NCBI GenBank assembly: GCA_029237695.1
Contig: CM055279.1
Coordinates: 22,137,919-22,201,918 of the forward strand
Source: Conchocele bisecta
Taxonomy: Eukaryota > Mollusca > Bivalvia > Lucinida > Thyasiridae
Reading direction: 5' to 3'
DNA length: 64,000 nt
This document shows positions 45,111-55,693 of this stretch, one piece after another (the first letter of the stretch is position 1; every line of letters starts with the position of its first letter). A program made the translations under genes and the position numbers. A model generated the notes under the pieces. It had not been told where the DNA came from. It searched no databases and worked only from the letters and a program-made list of their open reading frames with translations.

Positions 45111-45286
45111 ACTTGTGTACCTGGGATCAGCGAGGGTTGGACGGTCGTGGATTTGGCGCAGCATGGTAGTAGAGCCTTACAGTAATGCATGTGCACAGAC
45201 GGACGGACGGACGGACGGACGGACACCCTGATTCCAGTATAGCCCACCCCCCCCCCCCCACCCACAACTCGCAATGTGCAATCACA

Positions 45287-45538
45287 ATGCCTATAAGAGA
45301 CGACTTCATGGACAGTATCCACCGTACCTTCTCAGGTGACGTATACCATGAACTTGAACACTATGTTGGTGAACAATTCTTACAATGTGTTATGGGAGCC
45401 GGCGTGAATAGCATAACCGATACAAAAGATGTATACACTTTTCTAGGGGCAGCTTTCAAGTGTGCAGAAAGCTGCTATGAAAGTAGTATGGTATTTGAAA
45501 CAGGAGCTGGAGCTGAGGAGGCGTTTCTATTTTGGTGA
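45287..45538 (+). CDS. Unidentified short ORF, truncated by Polinton insertion
   Basis: ATG at 45287 opens a frame whose first 65 codons (to 45481) are shared with 54626-54830; the last codons and the stop lie in Polinton-derived sequence. Readable features include FMDSIHRTFSGDVYHELEHY and FLQCVMGAGVN. Mixed hydrophobic/acidic composition, no signal peptide, no family recognised. It could be the start of a larger gene or first exon. Six of seven base differences from the other copy change the residue, so purifying selection is not evident. Confidence 0.35.
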   Translation: MPIRDDFMDSIHRTFSGDVYHELEHYVGEQFLQCVMGAGVNSITDTKDVYTFLGAAFKCAESCYESSMVFETGAGAEEAFLFW

Positions 45539-45702
45539 CGTCATGTTACGTAATCTAGTTTAATCCCTCGCTAATACCATTTAATCCCCCGATAATTATA
45601 TTTTGAAAACGGAAGCGCGAAATGAGGATGAAATTGAAATTCGTGGTTGAGCAATATTGCGTAATCCTAATACCCGCTTATTTCCCCGAAGTCGTTAAGC
45701 GG

Positions 45703-45776
45703 ATCAGAGAGAGAAAGTTATCAGAGAGAGAGAGAGACTGAAAGAGAGAGAGAGAGAGAGAGTGAGAGAGAGAAAG
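45703..45776. repeat. GAGA microsatellite in Polinton end
   Basis: AGAGAGAGAGAGAG runs broken by TTATC, CTGAA and TGA. Confidence 0.9.
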
Positions 45777-45912
45777 ACTGGACAGACAGAAACGTGTATG
45801 TAAAGTACTGGCTACCAACAGAATGTCCGCAGTTGATGAGGGGATCACAAACCCGTTGTTACATAGCCAGCCGCCGCTGGCGACGGCCGCGAGACCACAT
45901 CTAAACAGTTAG

Positions 45913-46251
45913 ATGTCAGCGACTGCAGTAAAGGACTGGGTTTGGTGTGGGAAACGTGTACCTAAGAATCAAGTCACCTACATCATGCAAATACTCGTCG
46001 TGTACACCATCATAATAGCGTCTATAGTTCACCTGAGTTTTAATAGCCCGGACAAGGAACTCTGGCTCATACTGCGGAGTATATCCGTGGGATATGTCCT
46101 ACCGTCACCGTGGTTAAAGTTTGTGAAGGAAATTGCGTCGTCGGCAACAGCAATAAATGGTGTGGGACTCGATTTTACCGATACGGCGGCTACATCACCG
46201 AAATTAGCTTCTGAACGTACATCAAAACGGACGCAGATAATCTGCAGATAA
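45913..46251 (+). CDS. Small one-pass membrane protein of Polinton type
   Basis: 112 codons. A basic N-terminus with WCGKRVPK is followed by a hydrophobic helix (about residues 25-43, ILVVYTIIIASIVHL), a charged stretch, then a second weakly hydrophobic segment ending GYVLPSP. Small proteins of this plan next to the integrase occur in animal Polintons, by my recollection; role unknown. The frame is intact, unlike the integrase that follows. The tail after residue 80 looks unrelated and may be frame-slipped. Confidence 0.45.
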   Translation: MSATAVKDWVWCGKRVPKNQVTYIMQILVVYTIIIASIVHLSFNSPDKELWLILRSISVGYVLPSPWLKFVKEIASSATAINGVGLDFTDTAATSPKLASERTSKRTQIICR

Positions 46252-46269
46252 CCACGCCGGCGAAATATA

Positions 46270-47096
46270 ATGGAGACATACAGTGCATATCTAAAAAGTT
46301 TGTACGAAGACCCGAGCAGTGCGGGGGCATTTTCTGGTCCGGACAAACTGAAAAGAGGTGTGAATCGGGAAGGTACGCATAATATTACCAGAAAGAATAT
46401 TGAACATTTCCTGGAGAAACAGGATACGTACACTGTAAACAGGCCTGTTAAACGGAAATTCCGCAGAAATAGAGTTATATCGCGCGGTGTGCGAGACCAG
46501 TACAACATAGATCTGATGGACATGAGCCGTCTATCAAAGTACAACGACGTGGTCACCTTCCTGCTCGTCGCGATAGACGTATTCACGCGGGTAGCACTGG
46601 CGGAACCGTTGAAAAACAGAACGGCGAACGCCGTCGTAGAGGTGCTCGAGAAGATGCAGGGCGGTGCGAAGAAACCTGAATTTCTGAATGTCAAGGTCAG
46701 ACAGTTTTTCGAGAAAAACAAAATCAAACACTTCTATGCCAACCCTCCGTTAAAGGCCCAGTATACGTAGAGCGTTTAAACTAAACGCTGAAACAAATGA
46801 TATACAGGTATCTGCACAACAAGAACACGTATCGCTACTTGGACAAACTGCACGAGCTATAATAACACCGATCACTGGGAAACGGTATGATCAGTCCTGC
46901 AGAGGTGAATGCTACCAACGAAGTCTCCGTCTGGAACGACATGTACGTGAGCAAGTCGTTTGGCAATACAAACAAGTCACGCACCAATGGAAAACATCAA
47001 CCCGTGTCAAAATACAAGTTCGAACTGGGTGATCTAGTACGACTAAGTTATAGCAAACACACATCTGAGCGAGGTTTCAATCGGAAATTCACATAG
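46270..47096 (+). pseudogene. Polinton retroviral-type integrase, broken
   Basis: The first frame (46270-46770, 166 codons) has the N-terminal region and the start of the rve core, with the first catalytic Asp in IDLMDMSRLS and LLVAIDVFTRVA after it. The block normally carrying the second catalytic Asp is absent between about 46680 and 46700, an apparent in-frame deletion. A frame slip near 46745 leads to a stop. The glutamate region and a chromodomain-like C-terminus (up to KFELGDLVRLSYSK, 46887-47096) remain in other frames. Not functional. Confidence 0.7.
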
Positions 47097-47560
47097 TAGT
47101 ATAGGGTGCGGGTTTCAATCTACGATGCAGCCGCAGCCAGTCATCAGGGATCCAAAATGCAATGCAAACGTATGGGGTCGATTACTCGATAACTCGAATA
47201 TCTAGGGTATGCGAGAGTTATCGTTCTTGATCCTGGGAGGTAATATGACTTCCTTTACCGTTACCGATTTCTGCGAAAAGGGATCTTATGATCGTTGATA
47301 GACCGATGTATACCTCGAAATATACATGTACGTATTCGTCGGTAATTGTCCGTTGGTACGTTCGTCCGTACGTCCGTCCGTGTGGACGTTCGTCAATCCG
47401 TCCGATCACTCGATATTAGCGAGACGGGATAGACCAAAGTGACGGACGTTCAGCGCGTTCCCCTTCGAACATTCATACACCGCTTAATAACACTGATCAG
47501 ACTGCTTACCACGCACACTCATACGGTATCATTTGATTTTATTAGCACTATTTCATAACT
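47097..47560. other. Unassigned junction DNA
   Basis: Between the Polinton fragment and the next B element. Contains a CGTCCGTACGTCCGTCCG-rich stretch at about 47360-47400; origin unknown. Confidence 0.45.
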
Positions 47561-47857
47561 ATATGCAACGGAATTTGATGAAATATCGCGCAGCAAACGC
47601 GTCTTCATGAGCTGCATTTGGTGGTCTAGTGAGTTTGGCACAGACTTATGTCGTTTTTGCGAAGAATCGATTTCCGTGAGACACGGAAATCGATTCTCCG
47701 CAAAAAGGACAGACGTTTGGGCGAACATACAGACACCACCAAATGCAGCTTAACAATACGCGTTTGATGCGCCATATTTCATCAAAATCCGTTACGTAAT
47801 AAGGACGCTATAGAATAATACGTACTTTGAATCAGATGGATTCTGGAAATTTCACGC
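47561..47857. mobile_element. Family B MITE, B6, both ends missing
   Basis: Interior from ATGCAACGGAATTTGATGAA to GATTCTGGAAATTTCAC with the central palindrome GTGAGACACGGAAATCG. Terminal CAAGGTG sequences are absent. Confidence 0.7.
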
Positions 47858-47879
47858 ATTAATTTAAACGTAAAATATG

Positions 47880-48375
47880 TAACGCAGATCATGGCACGTT
47901 CTCACCCGCCTGTATACGGCTAGTAGAAGCCGGGTCGAAGTAACCATACATCATTTAGTTTTCAACGATGTATGTTTTCATATTACCAGTGCTAAACTTA
48001 AATGGATACTTTGGACGCGACTCCAGCCTTCAGTCTGGCGGTTTGGAGCTTGCCTATGTCTTCACATACTCTTATAAATACCAATGTTGTGCACCATGAT
48101 AAAGCGATCTGCGTTTAAGCTCAGCCCTTTCTGATCGCTACTGTCCAGTGTAAGTGTGACGTCTGAACACCACATGCGCTTTCATCATGGTGTGACGCAT
48201 TCATTTTGATATACTCATTTGTTTTTGGTTTGTTCAAACAATGTTACAATATTTCACCAATTTGTTCCTTAGCCATATTGTCAAACTGATCTTATCCAGG
48301 AGAAGAATTCACATAAGTGTAAAATCTTGTTTGCTAATCCTGTTGTATGTATATATATATATCTCACTTCCCATA
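47880..48375 (+). repeat. Segmental duplication block b, right third only
   Basis: TAACGCAGATCATGGCACGT onward, with TATAAATA at 48073-48080 and CCAGTGTAAGTGTGACG donor-like sequence. Matches 34815-35345. Confidence 0.8.
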
Positions 48376-48415
48376 ATTTGAAATATTTACACCTTCCATA
48401 AATTTATAATGAAAA

Positions 48416-49110
48416 CGGTCGGTCGGTCGGTCGGTCGGTTCAAATGGATAATGGAATAGTCCATAAATTATCACGGGACTAGCAATGCCATATATTTAGG
48501 GGCGAGTGCCGTCCACCTCACCCCACCCACACATCTTCCTGAACAAAGAAGTGTATGTACAAGACACAATGAATCGATCAAAGATAATGGCAGAACACGA
48601 GGAAGAACATCAATACAAGTGCAGGTGCTTGTTTTATTGATTGGCGGACTGTCAAGCCATCGACAACAATGGGGGATCGTAGCTAGTTATTTCCCTTTGC
48701 AATCTATTTATAGAGATCCGTTTCTTTGGTTTATTTTAGCGTTTATTTGTTATTGAATAACACAAAAAAAAGACTGCTAACATGGAAGACCGATATCATG
48801 TGCTGTCTGATCTGGGTCTACACTGATTACCATTACAATTAATAAGTGTGAACATATGAATCTGGCAAATATTGCGGTTCCAGATCAGATTGCACAGCTA
48901 TGTAGGATGATATGTATCAAGACTAGTCGAAAACACAATAATGGCTCCTTTAACACAACAAATCATGTGACATTCGCTTTTTCGCAAGCAATTAAGGCCA
49001 TAAAATATAATCGTTAGACCGGATTTCTATAAATAAATTCAAAGGGACATAACTCACTACGATACCTCATTGATGTCATACATTTCTTCACATTGCCGAC
49101 AAACGACGGT
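48416..49110 (+). repeat. GGTC array and truncated block c
   Basis: (GGTC)n at 48416-48439, then block c up to GCCGACAAACGACGG, where it is joined directly to the start of the next block b (TCGATAAATCATCCACAC). This truncated unit suggests unequal exchange. Confidence 0.8.
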
Positions 49111-49205
49111 CGATAAATCATCCACACAATTAGAGCAGATGTAAACACAAGTTGCCTCCCTTGTCGTATATCGGTATTAATATTACTACTATTATCGATA
49201 TAAAC

Positions 49206-49449
49206 CAGGGTTCCGTTTCACTAAACTTCGTACGACTAAAATGTTCGTAAGTGCGAATTTAGGATCGTCTGGAAATTTCTATTGATGAATTTACATTTAT
49301 TGAACATAGGCTGCACATGCAGCCTATGTTCAATAAATGTAAATCCAATAATTGTTTACAAGAAAACATTGTTAATGTGAAATTTACAGACTATCATAAG
49401 TTTGCAAGTACTTACGAACATTTTAGTCGTACGAAGTTTAGTGAAACGA
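49206..49449. mobile_element. Family A palindromic MITE, A8
   Basis: CAGGGTTCCGTTTCACTAAA to GTGAAACGAC, with TAGGCTGCACATGCAGCCTA at the centre. Confidence 0.8.
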
Positions 49450-49677
49450 CTTTTTGGTGGGTGGTTAATGCACCAATCAACGTCTTCCCCGAGGGGTGAC
49501 AGAGATGTGGAGGGCATACATTGGTAATTAGACGGCCATCAACATTGGGGCAGGAACTAGACAAACGATACCTTCTGCGGGTGGGGAAATATTTTCATTT
49601 CATTTCAGGAGTGCAAGATACTGACAGATGGATATTAGTTTGTGCGAACGGCATCGCAGTTTGTATATTTGCGTATA

Positions 49678-50070
49678 CAAGGTGCATGATCACGTGGTTA
49701 CAACAACAACAACGTCGCCCACTCCAAAGTAAGTATTATTTGATAATTTCCTTAATATGCAACGGATTTTGATTAAATATGGCGCAGCAAACGCGTCTTC
49801 ATGAGCTGCATTTTGGTGGTCTATGGAGTTTGGCACAGACTTGTGTAATTTTTGCGAAGAATCGATTTCTGTGTCGGAGACACGGAAATCGATTCTTCGC
49901 AAAACGACAGAAGTTTGGCCTAAAATACAGAGACCACCAAATGCAGCTTAACATGACGTTTGATTCGCCATATCATCAAAATGCGTTACGTAATAAGGAC
50001 ACTATAAAATAATACGTACTTTGGAGTGGGCGACGTTGTTGTTGTTGTAACCACGTGATCGTGCACCTCG
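49678..50070. mobile_element. Family B MITE, B7, with perfect 5-bp TSD and empty sites
   Basis: 393 bp from CAAGGTGCATGATCACGTGG to GATCGTGCACCTCG, flanked by GTATA (49673-49677, 50071-50075). The same site is empty at 60240-60244 (GTATA once) and near 33935 (GCATA). Confidence 0.9.
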
Positions 50071-50223
50071 GTATAGAGTTGTCGTATATTGCTACACTTT
50101 CAACAATATATATTAAATAACTGAAGAACTGTTTTAATAAGTATAACGTTATGTTTAGGCCGGACGTCACGCCTTGTTGTCGGAAATGCACACACGTGTC
50201 GGTGTCAAGCTGCCAATCACTTA

Positions 50224-50660
50224 TTAAAGTTACTCAGTAGGCACAAAATGTTTTTTATATCACAGACATCATCTGAGACATGTACGGGCAAAATAAACAT
50301 TCATTCAACATCACCTCACGTATTGATTGGCATTATTAAACATTTTATATCAGACGTAAATTTACAAACTGATATCAGGGGCGATGACCGTGTTTTCTTA
50401 AAATGGTAACAGACATTACTATTTATTCTCTGTATTAATTTTAGATCTGCAATGATCATGCTTTATAATGTGTCGAATATATTACTTTTTATGGTGACAC
50501 ATTTCTTTAGCATAAATACTATCAGTAAAATACATATAGCTAAATGATTATTCTGTATAGCGGGCACACGTAATTTTTAGAACTCTGGTAATACATGTAT
50601 ATACAATGTATATATAGTGACACAATTATACACTTATTTAATTCCTATAAAGAAAACATG
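50224..50660 (+). mobile_element. Family C element, C7
   Basis: The left end is shortened to TTAAAGTTACTCAGTAGGCA and the right end stops at CTATAAAGAAAAC, cut by B8. Confidence 0.65.
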
Positions 50661-50662
50661 CA

Positions 50663-50849
50663 TGAGACACGGAAATCAAGTCTTCGCAAAAACGACAGAA
50701 GTTTGGGCGAAAATACAAAGACCACCAAATGCAGCTTAACGCGCCATATTTCATCAAAATCCGTTACGTAAGAAGGACACTATAAAAGAATACGTACTTT
50801 GAATCGGTACTTGTTGTTGTTGTTATTACCACGTGATCATACACCTTGC
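50663..50849. mobile_element. Family B right half, B8
   Basis: From GAGACACGGAAATCAAG to CCACGTGATCATACACCTTG; the left half is missing, cut at the palindrome centre. Confidence 0.75.
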
Positions 50850-51055
50850 ATACGGCTAGTAGGAGCCGGGTCAAAGTAACCATCCAGCATTTAGTTAACT
50901 TTTCAACGATGTTCCTTTTCATATTACCAATGCTAAAATTAAATGGATACTTTGGACACGACTCCAGCCTTCAGTCTGGCGGTGTTCAGCTTGCCTATGT
51001 CTTCACATACTCTTAATAATACCAATGGTGTGCACCATGATAAAGCGATCTGCGT

Positions 51056-51282
51056 TTAACCATTTCCCTGTTTTGCGATATTTCGACTCTTCCAAATCGA
51101 AAACATCTGAATAAAAGAATCAAATGCTGGGTCAAATGATGGTTAAATTATCTGATAGAGTAGAAAACATTATGGGAAAAGGGGAAATTGCTTGTTACAA
51201 GAAATTTCTCCTTTTCCCACAATGTTTTCTAGACATCTTCTGCAGAGGCGTGGAATGTCGTTTCTATCAGGGAAATGGTTAA
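51056..51282. mobile_element. TTAA-flanked MITE, CCATTTCCCTG ends (occupied site)
   Basis: TTAA at 51056-51059 and 51279-51282 bracket 219 bp with ends CCATTTCCCTG / CAGGGAAATGG and a GGGAAAAGGGGAAATT / AATTTCTCCTTTTCCC hairpin inside. The empty form GCGTTTAAGCTCAGCC stands at 35058, 48112 and 61452. Unrelated in ends to the insertion at 25776. Confidence 0.85.
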
Positions 51283-51639
51283 GCTCAGCCCTTTCTGATC
51301 GCTACTGTCCATCGTAAGTGTGACGTCTGAACACCACATGCGCTTTCATCATGGTGTGACGCATTCATTTTGATATACACATTTGTTTTTGGTTTGTTCA
51401 AACAATGTTACAATATTTCACCAATTTGTTCCTTAGCCATATTGTCTAACTGATCTTCTCCAGGAGAAGAATTTACTTAAGTGTAAAATCTTGTTTGCTA
51501 ATCCTGTTCTCAATTGTATGTATATATAATATATATCACTTCCCATAGTTTGAAATATTTACACCTTCCATAAATTCATAATGAAAACGCCCATCGACGT
51601 ATTGCGTTTACATTGCAATACAATACATTAGAGCCACCA

Positions 51640-51998
51640 CGTGACGGTAGGCCAGGCGATCGTTGGATCGGTCTGTGGGTCAGTCAGTCGGTAGGTTAGT
51701 CGGTAGGCCAGTGGGTGTGTCGGTGGGTGGGTGTGTCGGTGGGTGGGTGAATCTGTCGGTGCGTCTGTCGGTGCGTCTTTCGGTCGGTCGGTCGGTCGGT
51801 GCGGTCGGTGCGGTCGGTCGGTTTGTGCTGTTTGTGCGGTCGGTCAGTGCGTCTGTCTGTGGGTGGGTGGGTCGATAGGAGGGTGGGTGGTGGGTCGATC
51901 GGAGGGTCGGTATGTCGGTTGGTGGGTGGGTCTGTCGATGGGTGGGTTGTTGATCGGTCGGTCAGTGGGTCTGTCGGTCGTTCTGTCGGTCGATTATT
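51640..51998. repeat. GGTC/GGGT tetranucleotide array, U4
   Basis: Longest of the set, with GGTGGGTGGGTC, TCGGTCGG and TGTCGGTG variants. Open frames on both strands are repeat translation. Confidence 0.9.
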
Positions 51999-52019
51999 GT
52001 GGGTATGGACTGGAATGGA

Positions 52020-53575
52020 TTTTGATATGTTTAGGTTCAAAGGGATAATTGAATAGTCCATAAATGATCACGGGACTAGCAATGCCATACATTTAGGGGC
52101 GAGTGCCGTCCAACCCACCCCACCCACACATCATCCTGGACAAAGAAGTGTATGTACAAGACACAATGAATCGATCCAAGATAATGGCAGAACACGAGGC
52201 AGAAAATCAATACAAGTGCAGTTGCTTGTTTTGTTGATTGGCGGACTATCAAGCCATCGACAACAATGGGGGATCGTAGCTAGTTATTTCTGTTTGCAAA
52301 TCTATTTATAGATATCCGTTTATTTCGTTTATTTTAGCGTTTATTTCTTATTGAATAACTTACAAAAAAATACTCATAACAGGGAAGACCGAGATCATGT
52401 GCTGTCTGATCTGGGTCTACATTTCAATTAATAAATGTGAACATATGAATCTGGCAAATATTGCGGTTCCAGATCAGATTGCATAGATATGTAGGATGAT
52501 TTGTATGAAGACTAGTCGAAAACACTATAATGGCTCCTTTACACAACAAATCATGTGCTATTCGCTTTTTTGCAAGCAATTAAGGCCATAAAATATACAC
52601 GTTGGACCGGATTTCTATAAATAAATTCAAAGGGACATAACTCACTACGATACCTCATTGATGTCATACATTTCTTCACATTGCCGACAAACGACGATAA
52701 TAATGAGAAACGCGACAACGGTGTTTATGCCATATCTGGCTGAGATCCTTTATATCGTACATGTACACAGTCATGCGGTTTATATAACCATGATAACCTG
52801 GTAGTTACGTATAAGACGACTCATGAGAGAATGGTCCCAACGGCTGCTATGGTCGTTGTCACCCATCATACGATAGAACAAGGTAGCACACTGGTGCAGT
52901 CTGATATTGGCTAGATCTTACTGTTAGTTTGTTATTGGCACTATGGATTATTCATTGGCGAACAGTGTAGGCCCTGATCAAAATGCGCGAATGCGCAGGC
53001 CATGATCAGACTGCGCGAATGTACAGGCTGATCTGGACCTGCACCGGTCGCCATTTCATTTCAACCCGTTTTCGCAGCATGTAGATACCGCTCTTTTGTT
53101 GTGGATACGCCGCCATGTCTGTGCGACATTTAGGGGTGTATTCCTTTCGCATATTCCCGGTGACTTTAATCTCTACTCCAGAATGTTGATGTGTTTTTAT
53201 TATCATGATTATAATGGAAATAAGTCCTATATAGTAGTTATGTTGTCGTTCGCCTCAAGCACTGAAAATTACATATCAGCAAGTCGCACCACTTCATTTG
53301 ATCAAATTATAAACAGGCTACATTATATTCAAGTGTATACAACCAGAATCTGTGACAAGCAGGGGAGATAATTTGGTAATGCAATATCGAAAAACACACG
53401 TACCAATAAGTACATGTTACATGTGTGTGATTGGTTTAAACTATTTATACTAAACAACAATTAGAAAGAACTTTCCGTTATTAAAACTAGTTTAATTAAT
53501 TTAACTAAAAACTAAATTACTAACCATCGATTGAATTCCAACTTGCTTCAGGCAATACGATTCATTCTTTTATTT
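52020..53575 (+). repeat. Segmental duplication block c, unit III
   Basis: As 24745-26490 without the TTAA insertion (empty TTAA at 53481-53484). The GATCAGACTGCGCG hairpin near 52975-53030 has an extra 37-bp partial repeat. Confidence 0.85.
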
Positions 53576-53579
53576 AATT

Positions 53580-53667
53580 AGAGTTAAGTGACTGTCTCAT
53601 ATAGGTCATTGGCGGTAGTTAAGTGACTGTCTCATACAGGTTATTGACTGTAGTTAAGTGACTGTTT
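53580..53667. repeat. 35-bp minisatellite, X3 (two to three units)
   Basis: GTTAAGTGACTGTCTCATAT units, few in number, joined directly to block c; the intervening W MITE seen in units I and II is absent. Confidence 0.8.
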
Positions 53668-53754
53668 CAGATGATTTATTGAAGATATCCAATACGTGGT
53701 TTTCCGCTTCATACTCTGTGATCGCACCATTTTATTTGATCACTGTATTCTAGT

Positions 53755-54475
53755 ATATTCTATCAGACACTCTGATAAATAGGGGAGACAATTTGACTTG
53801 GCATAATTTGACATGTTCGCTATCCTTTTGTAAAGAAAAATATGAAATGTATTTCATTGTTCTTTGCGAAATTATAATATACCAAATTTAGAAAGAAATT
53901 CCCATTATACACGCTAATATAATTAATATACAGTGTAACCTTTATAAACTGGAGGTCCCAGGGTGTCCGGCTTAGGGATCACGAACAGACATTATCACCT
54001 GAGATAAATGACCAACAAACTCATAAAAAGTAAGATCACATGTGTTTTCTTGGTTTCCGGTTTAGAGAGGTTCCACAGTATATAAAACTAGATTTTTCAG
54101 TAAGCGAGGCTAACGGAATACTCCCCGCGTGGGCCCATGTGCCCATAAATATGTAAGAAATAGAAGTTGTAACATATGTCTCTGATGTTAAGTTTTGTAA
54201 AGAGACTAAGTATTTGACCTTGACTTTGGGATCAGCGGGGGTTCGACTGTCGTGGATTTGGCGCAGCATGGTAGTAGAGCCTTACAGTAATGCATGTGCA
54301 CGGAAGGACGGATGGCCAACCTTACTCCAGTATACCCTCCCCCCACAACTCGTTGCGGGGGGCACAATCATTTTGTAACTAACGATTGAAAACACATGTT
54401 TATAATATTGAAGCATTGCAACGCTAGTATAGCTCATTTACCTCCAAGCAGTGTGTTCGGTATTGAGAGATTACC
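53755..54475 (+). repeat. Segmental duplication block d, unit III (includes D7)
   Basis: D7 at 53931-54079, then the TAAGCGAGGCTAACGGAATA stretch and an ACGGACGG-type module. Confidence 0.8.
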
Positions 54476-54625
54476 TGTGTACCTCGGATCAGCGAGGGTT
54501 GGACGGTCGTGGATTTGGCGCAGCATGGTAGTAGAGCCTTACAGTAATGCATGTGCACAGACGGACGGACAGACACCCTAACTCCAGTATACCCCACCCC
54601 CCACAACTCGCAATGCGCAATCACA

Positions 54626-54866
54626 ATGCCTATAAGACGACTTCATGGACAGTATCCAACGTACCTTCTCAGGAGACGTATGCCATGAACTTGAACAATA
54701 TGTTGGTGAAGAATTCTTACAATGTGTTATGGGAGCCGGCGTGAATAGCATAACCCATACAAAAGATGTATACACTTTTCTAGGGGCAGCTTTCAAGTGT
54801 GCAAAAAGCTGCTATGAACTTTACTCAGCACAGCATTCGACGAGCATAAGTTGGATATGCTACTGA
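54626..54866 (+). pseudogene. Unidentified short ORF, second copy
   Basis: Same ORF as 45287 but two bases are missing near 54636, so the first ATG is out of frame; reading is open again from the ATG at 54645 to 54866. The uninterrupted copy continues past the Polinton breakpoint as YELYSAQHSTSISWICY and stops. Confidence 0.35.
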
Positions 54867-55624
54867 CTGTGAAGTGTGAACATTAGTGTGTACACGAGGC
54901 TCAGGTGAATACACTTTACGACTTTACGACTTGGGCATTGAACCCTTGACTCGCACAACTTCAATATATACACCATGAGTTGTACATTATTGCCATGTTC
55001 AACAGTTGTAGTAGATGCCTGTATATAATTCACATATATTTGTAATCGTGTATTTTCACAGTTCATACATGTACAACATTTCAAGTCTGTGACAAGAGGA
55101 AATAAAGACAGGGCTCCAGATAAGGAATTAGTTATTGAGTATTTGTACTCCATCATTTCTGAAACAAGTGGGTTTTTCAAAGTTTGAATTGGGTAAAATA
55201 ATATCACACTACACATCAACAGACAGCACTCATTGAATAGTTTTCTTCTAAATGAAACATGTCTCGGCATTTCATTAGAATTGTCTCCTTGCTATATTTG
55301 TGGTCTGTTTATTGTTTTCTGTAGCATGATAAAGATACCACAAATTTATCATTACTTTTTGATACTCACTACTTCTGATTTCAATTGGCTTTTGGCAATT
55401 TTAAATACGCACCTTATCTGGAGAACTGTAAAGATATTGAATTTAATTGAATAGTATAGCTAATTTACCTCCAAGCAATGTGTTCGGTATAGAGGGATTA
55501 CCTGTATATCTGCCGTTGACATTCGGGGTACTCGGAGTATTCTAGACCTCGAATGGAATACATCACTGCTCGCCCAAAGATTACAAACATTTCTACTGGC
55601 TGTTCGAAACGACTCCTCATTTAT

Positions 55625-55635
55625 ATTTATAAGGA
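55625..55635 (+). promoter_or_regulatory. TATA-like box upstream of TRIM-like gene 2
   Basis: TATTTATAAGG, same position relative to the start codon as in copy 1. Confidence 0.3.
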
Positions 55636-55693
55636 ATTAGTGTTTAGTTTAAATATTCAGGGTACTATTTAGTGTAAAGTTTAAACATTCAAC

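Larger units (their letters stand above)
45482..47096 (+). mobile_element. Polinton/Maverick end fragment
   Basis: Identity with the paralogous unit ends exactly at 45481, and the new sequence opens AGTAGTATGG; Polintons begin with AG. Contents: non-coding end, a GA-rich microsatellite (45703-45776), a small membrane ORF, then an integrase. No second inverted end, polymerase, ATPase or capsid genes are present, so this is one terminal piece. Confidence 0.65.
49140..51560 (+). repeat. Segmental duplication block b, unit III
   Basis: Contains A8 (49206-49449), B7, C7 (50224-50660), B8 and a TATA/donor segment in which TATAAATA has become TAATAATA and which is split by a TTAA insertion. Confidence 0.85.

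Noticed and set aside
46029..46727. 232-codon minus-strand frame
   Set aside because: Lies opposite the Polinton membrane ORF and integrase, which have recognisable motifs on the plus strand.
51663..52061. Frames rich in SVG or RPTD repeats at 24.6, 51.7 and 61.8 kb
   Set aside because: Translations of GGTC/GGGT tetranucleotide arrays.
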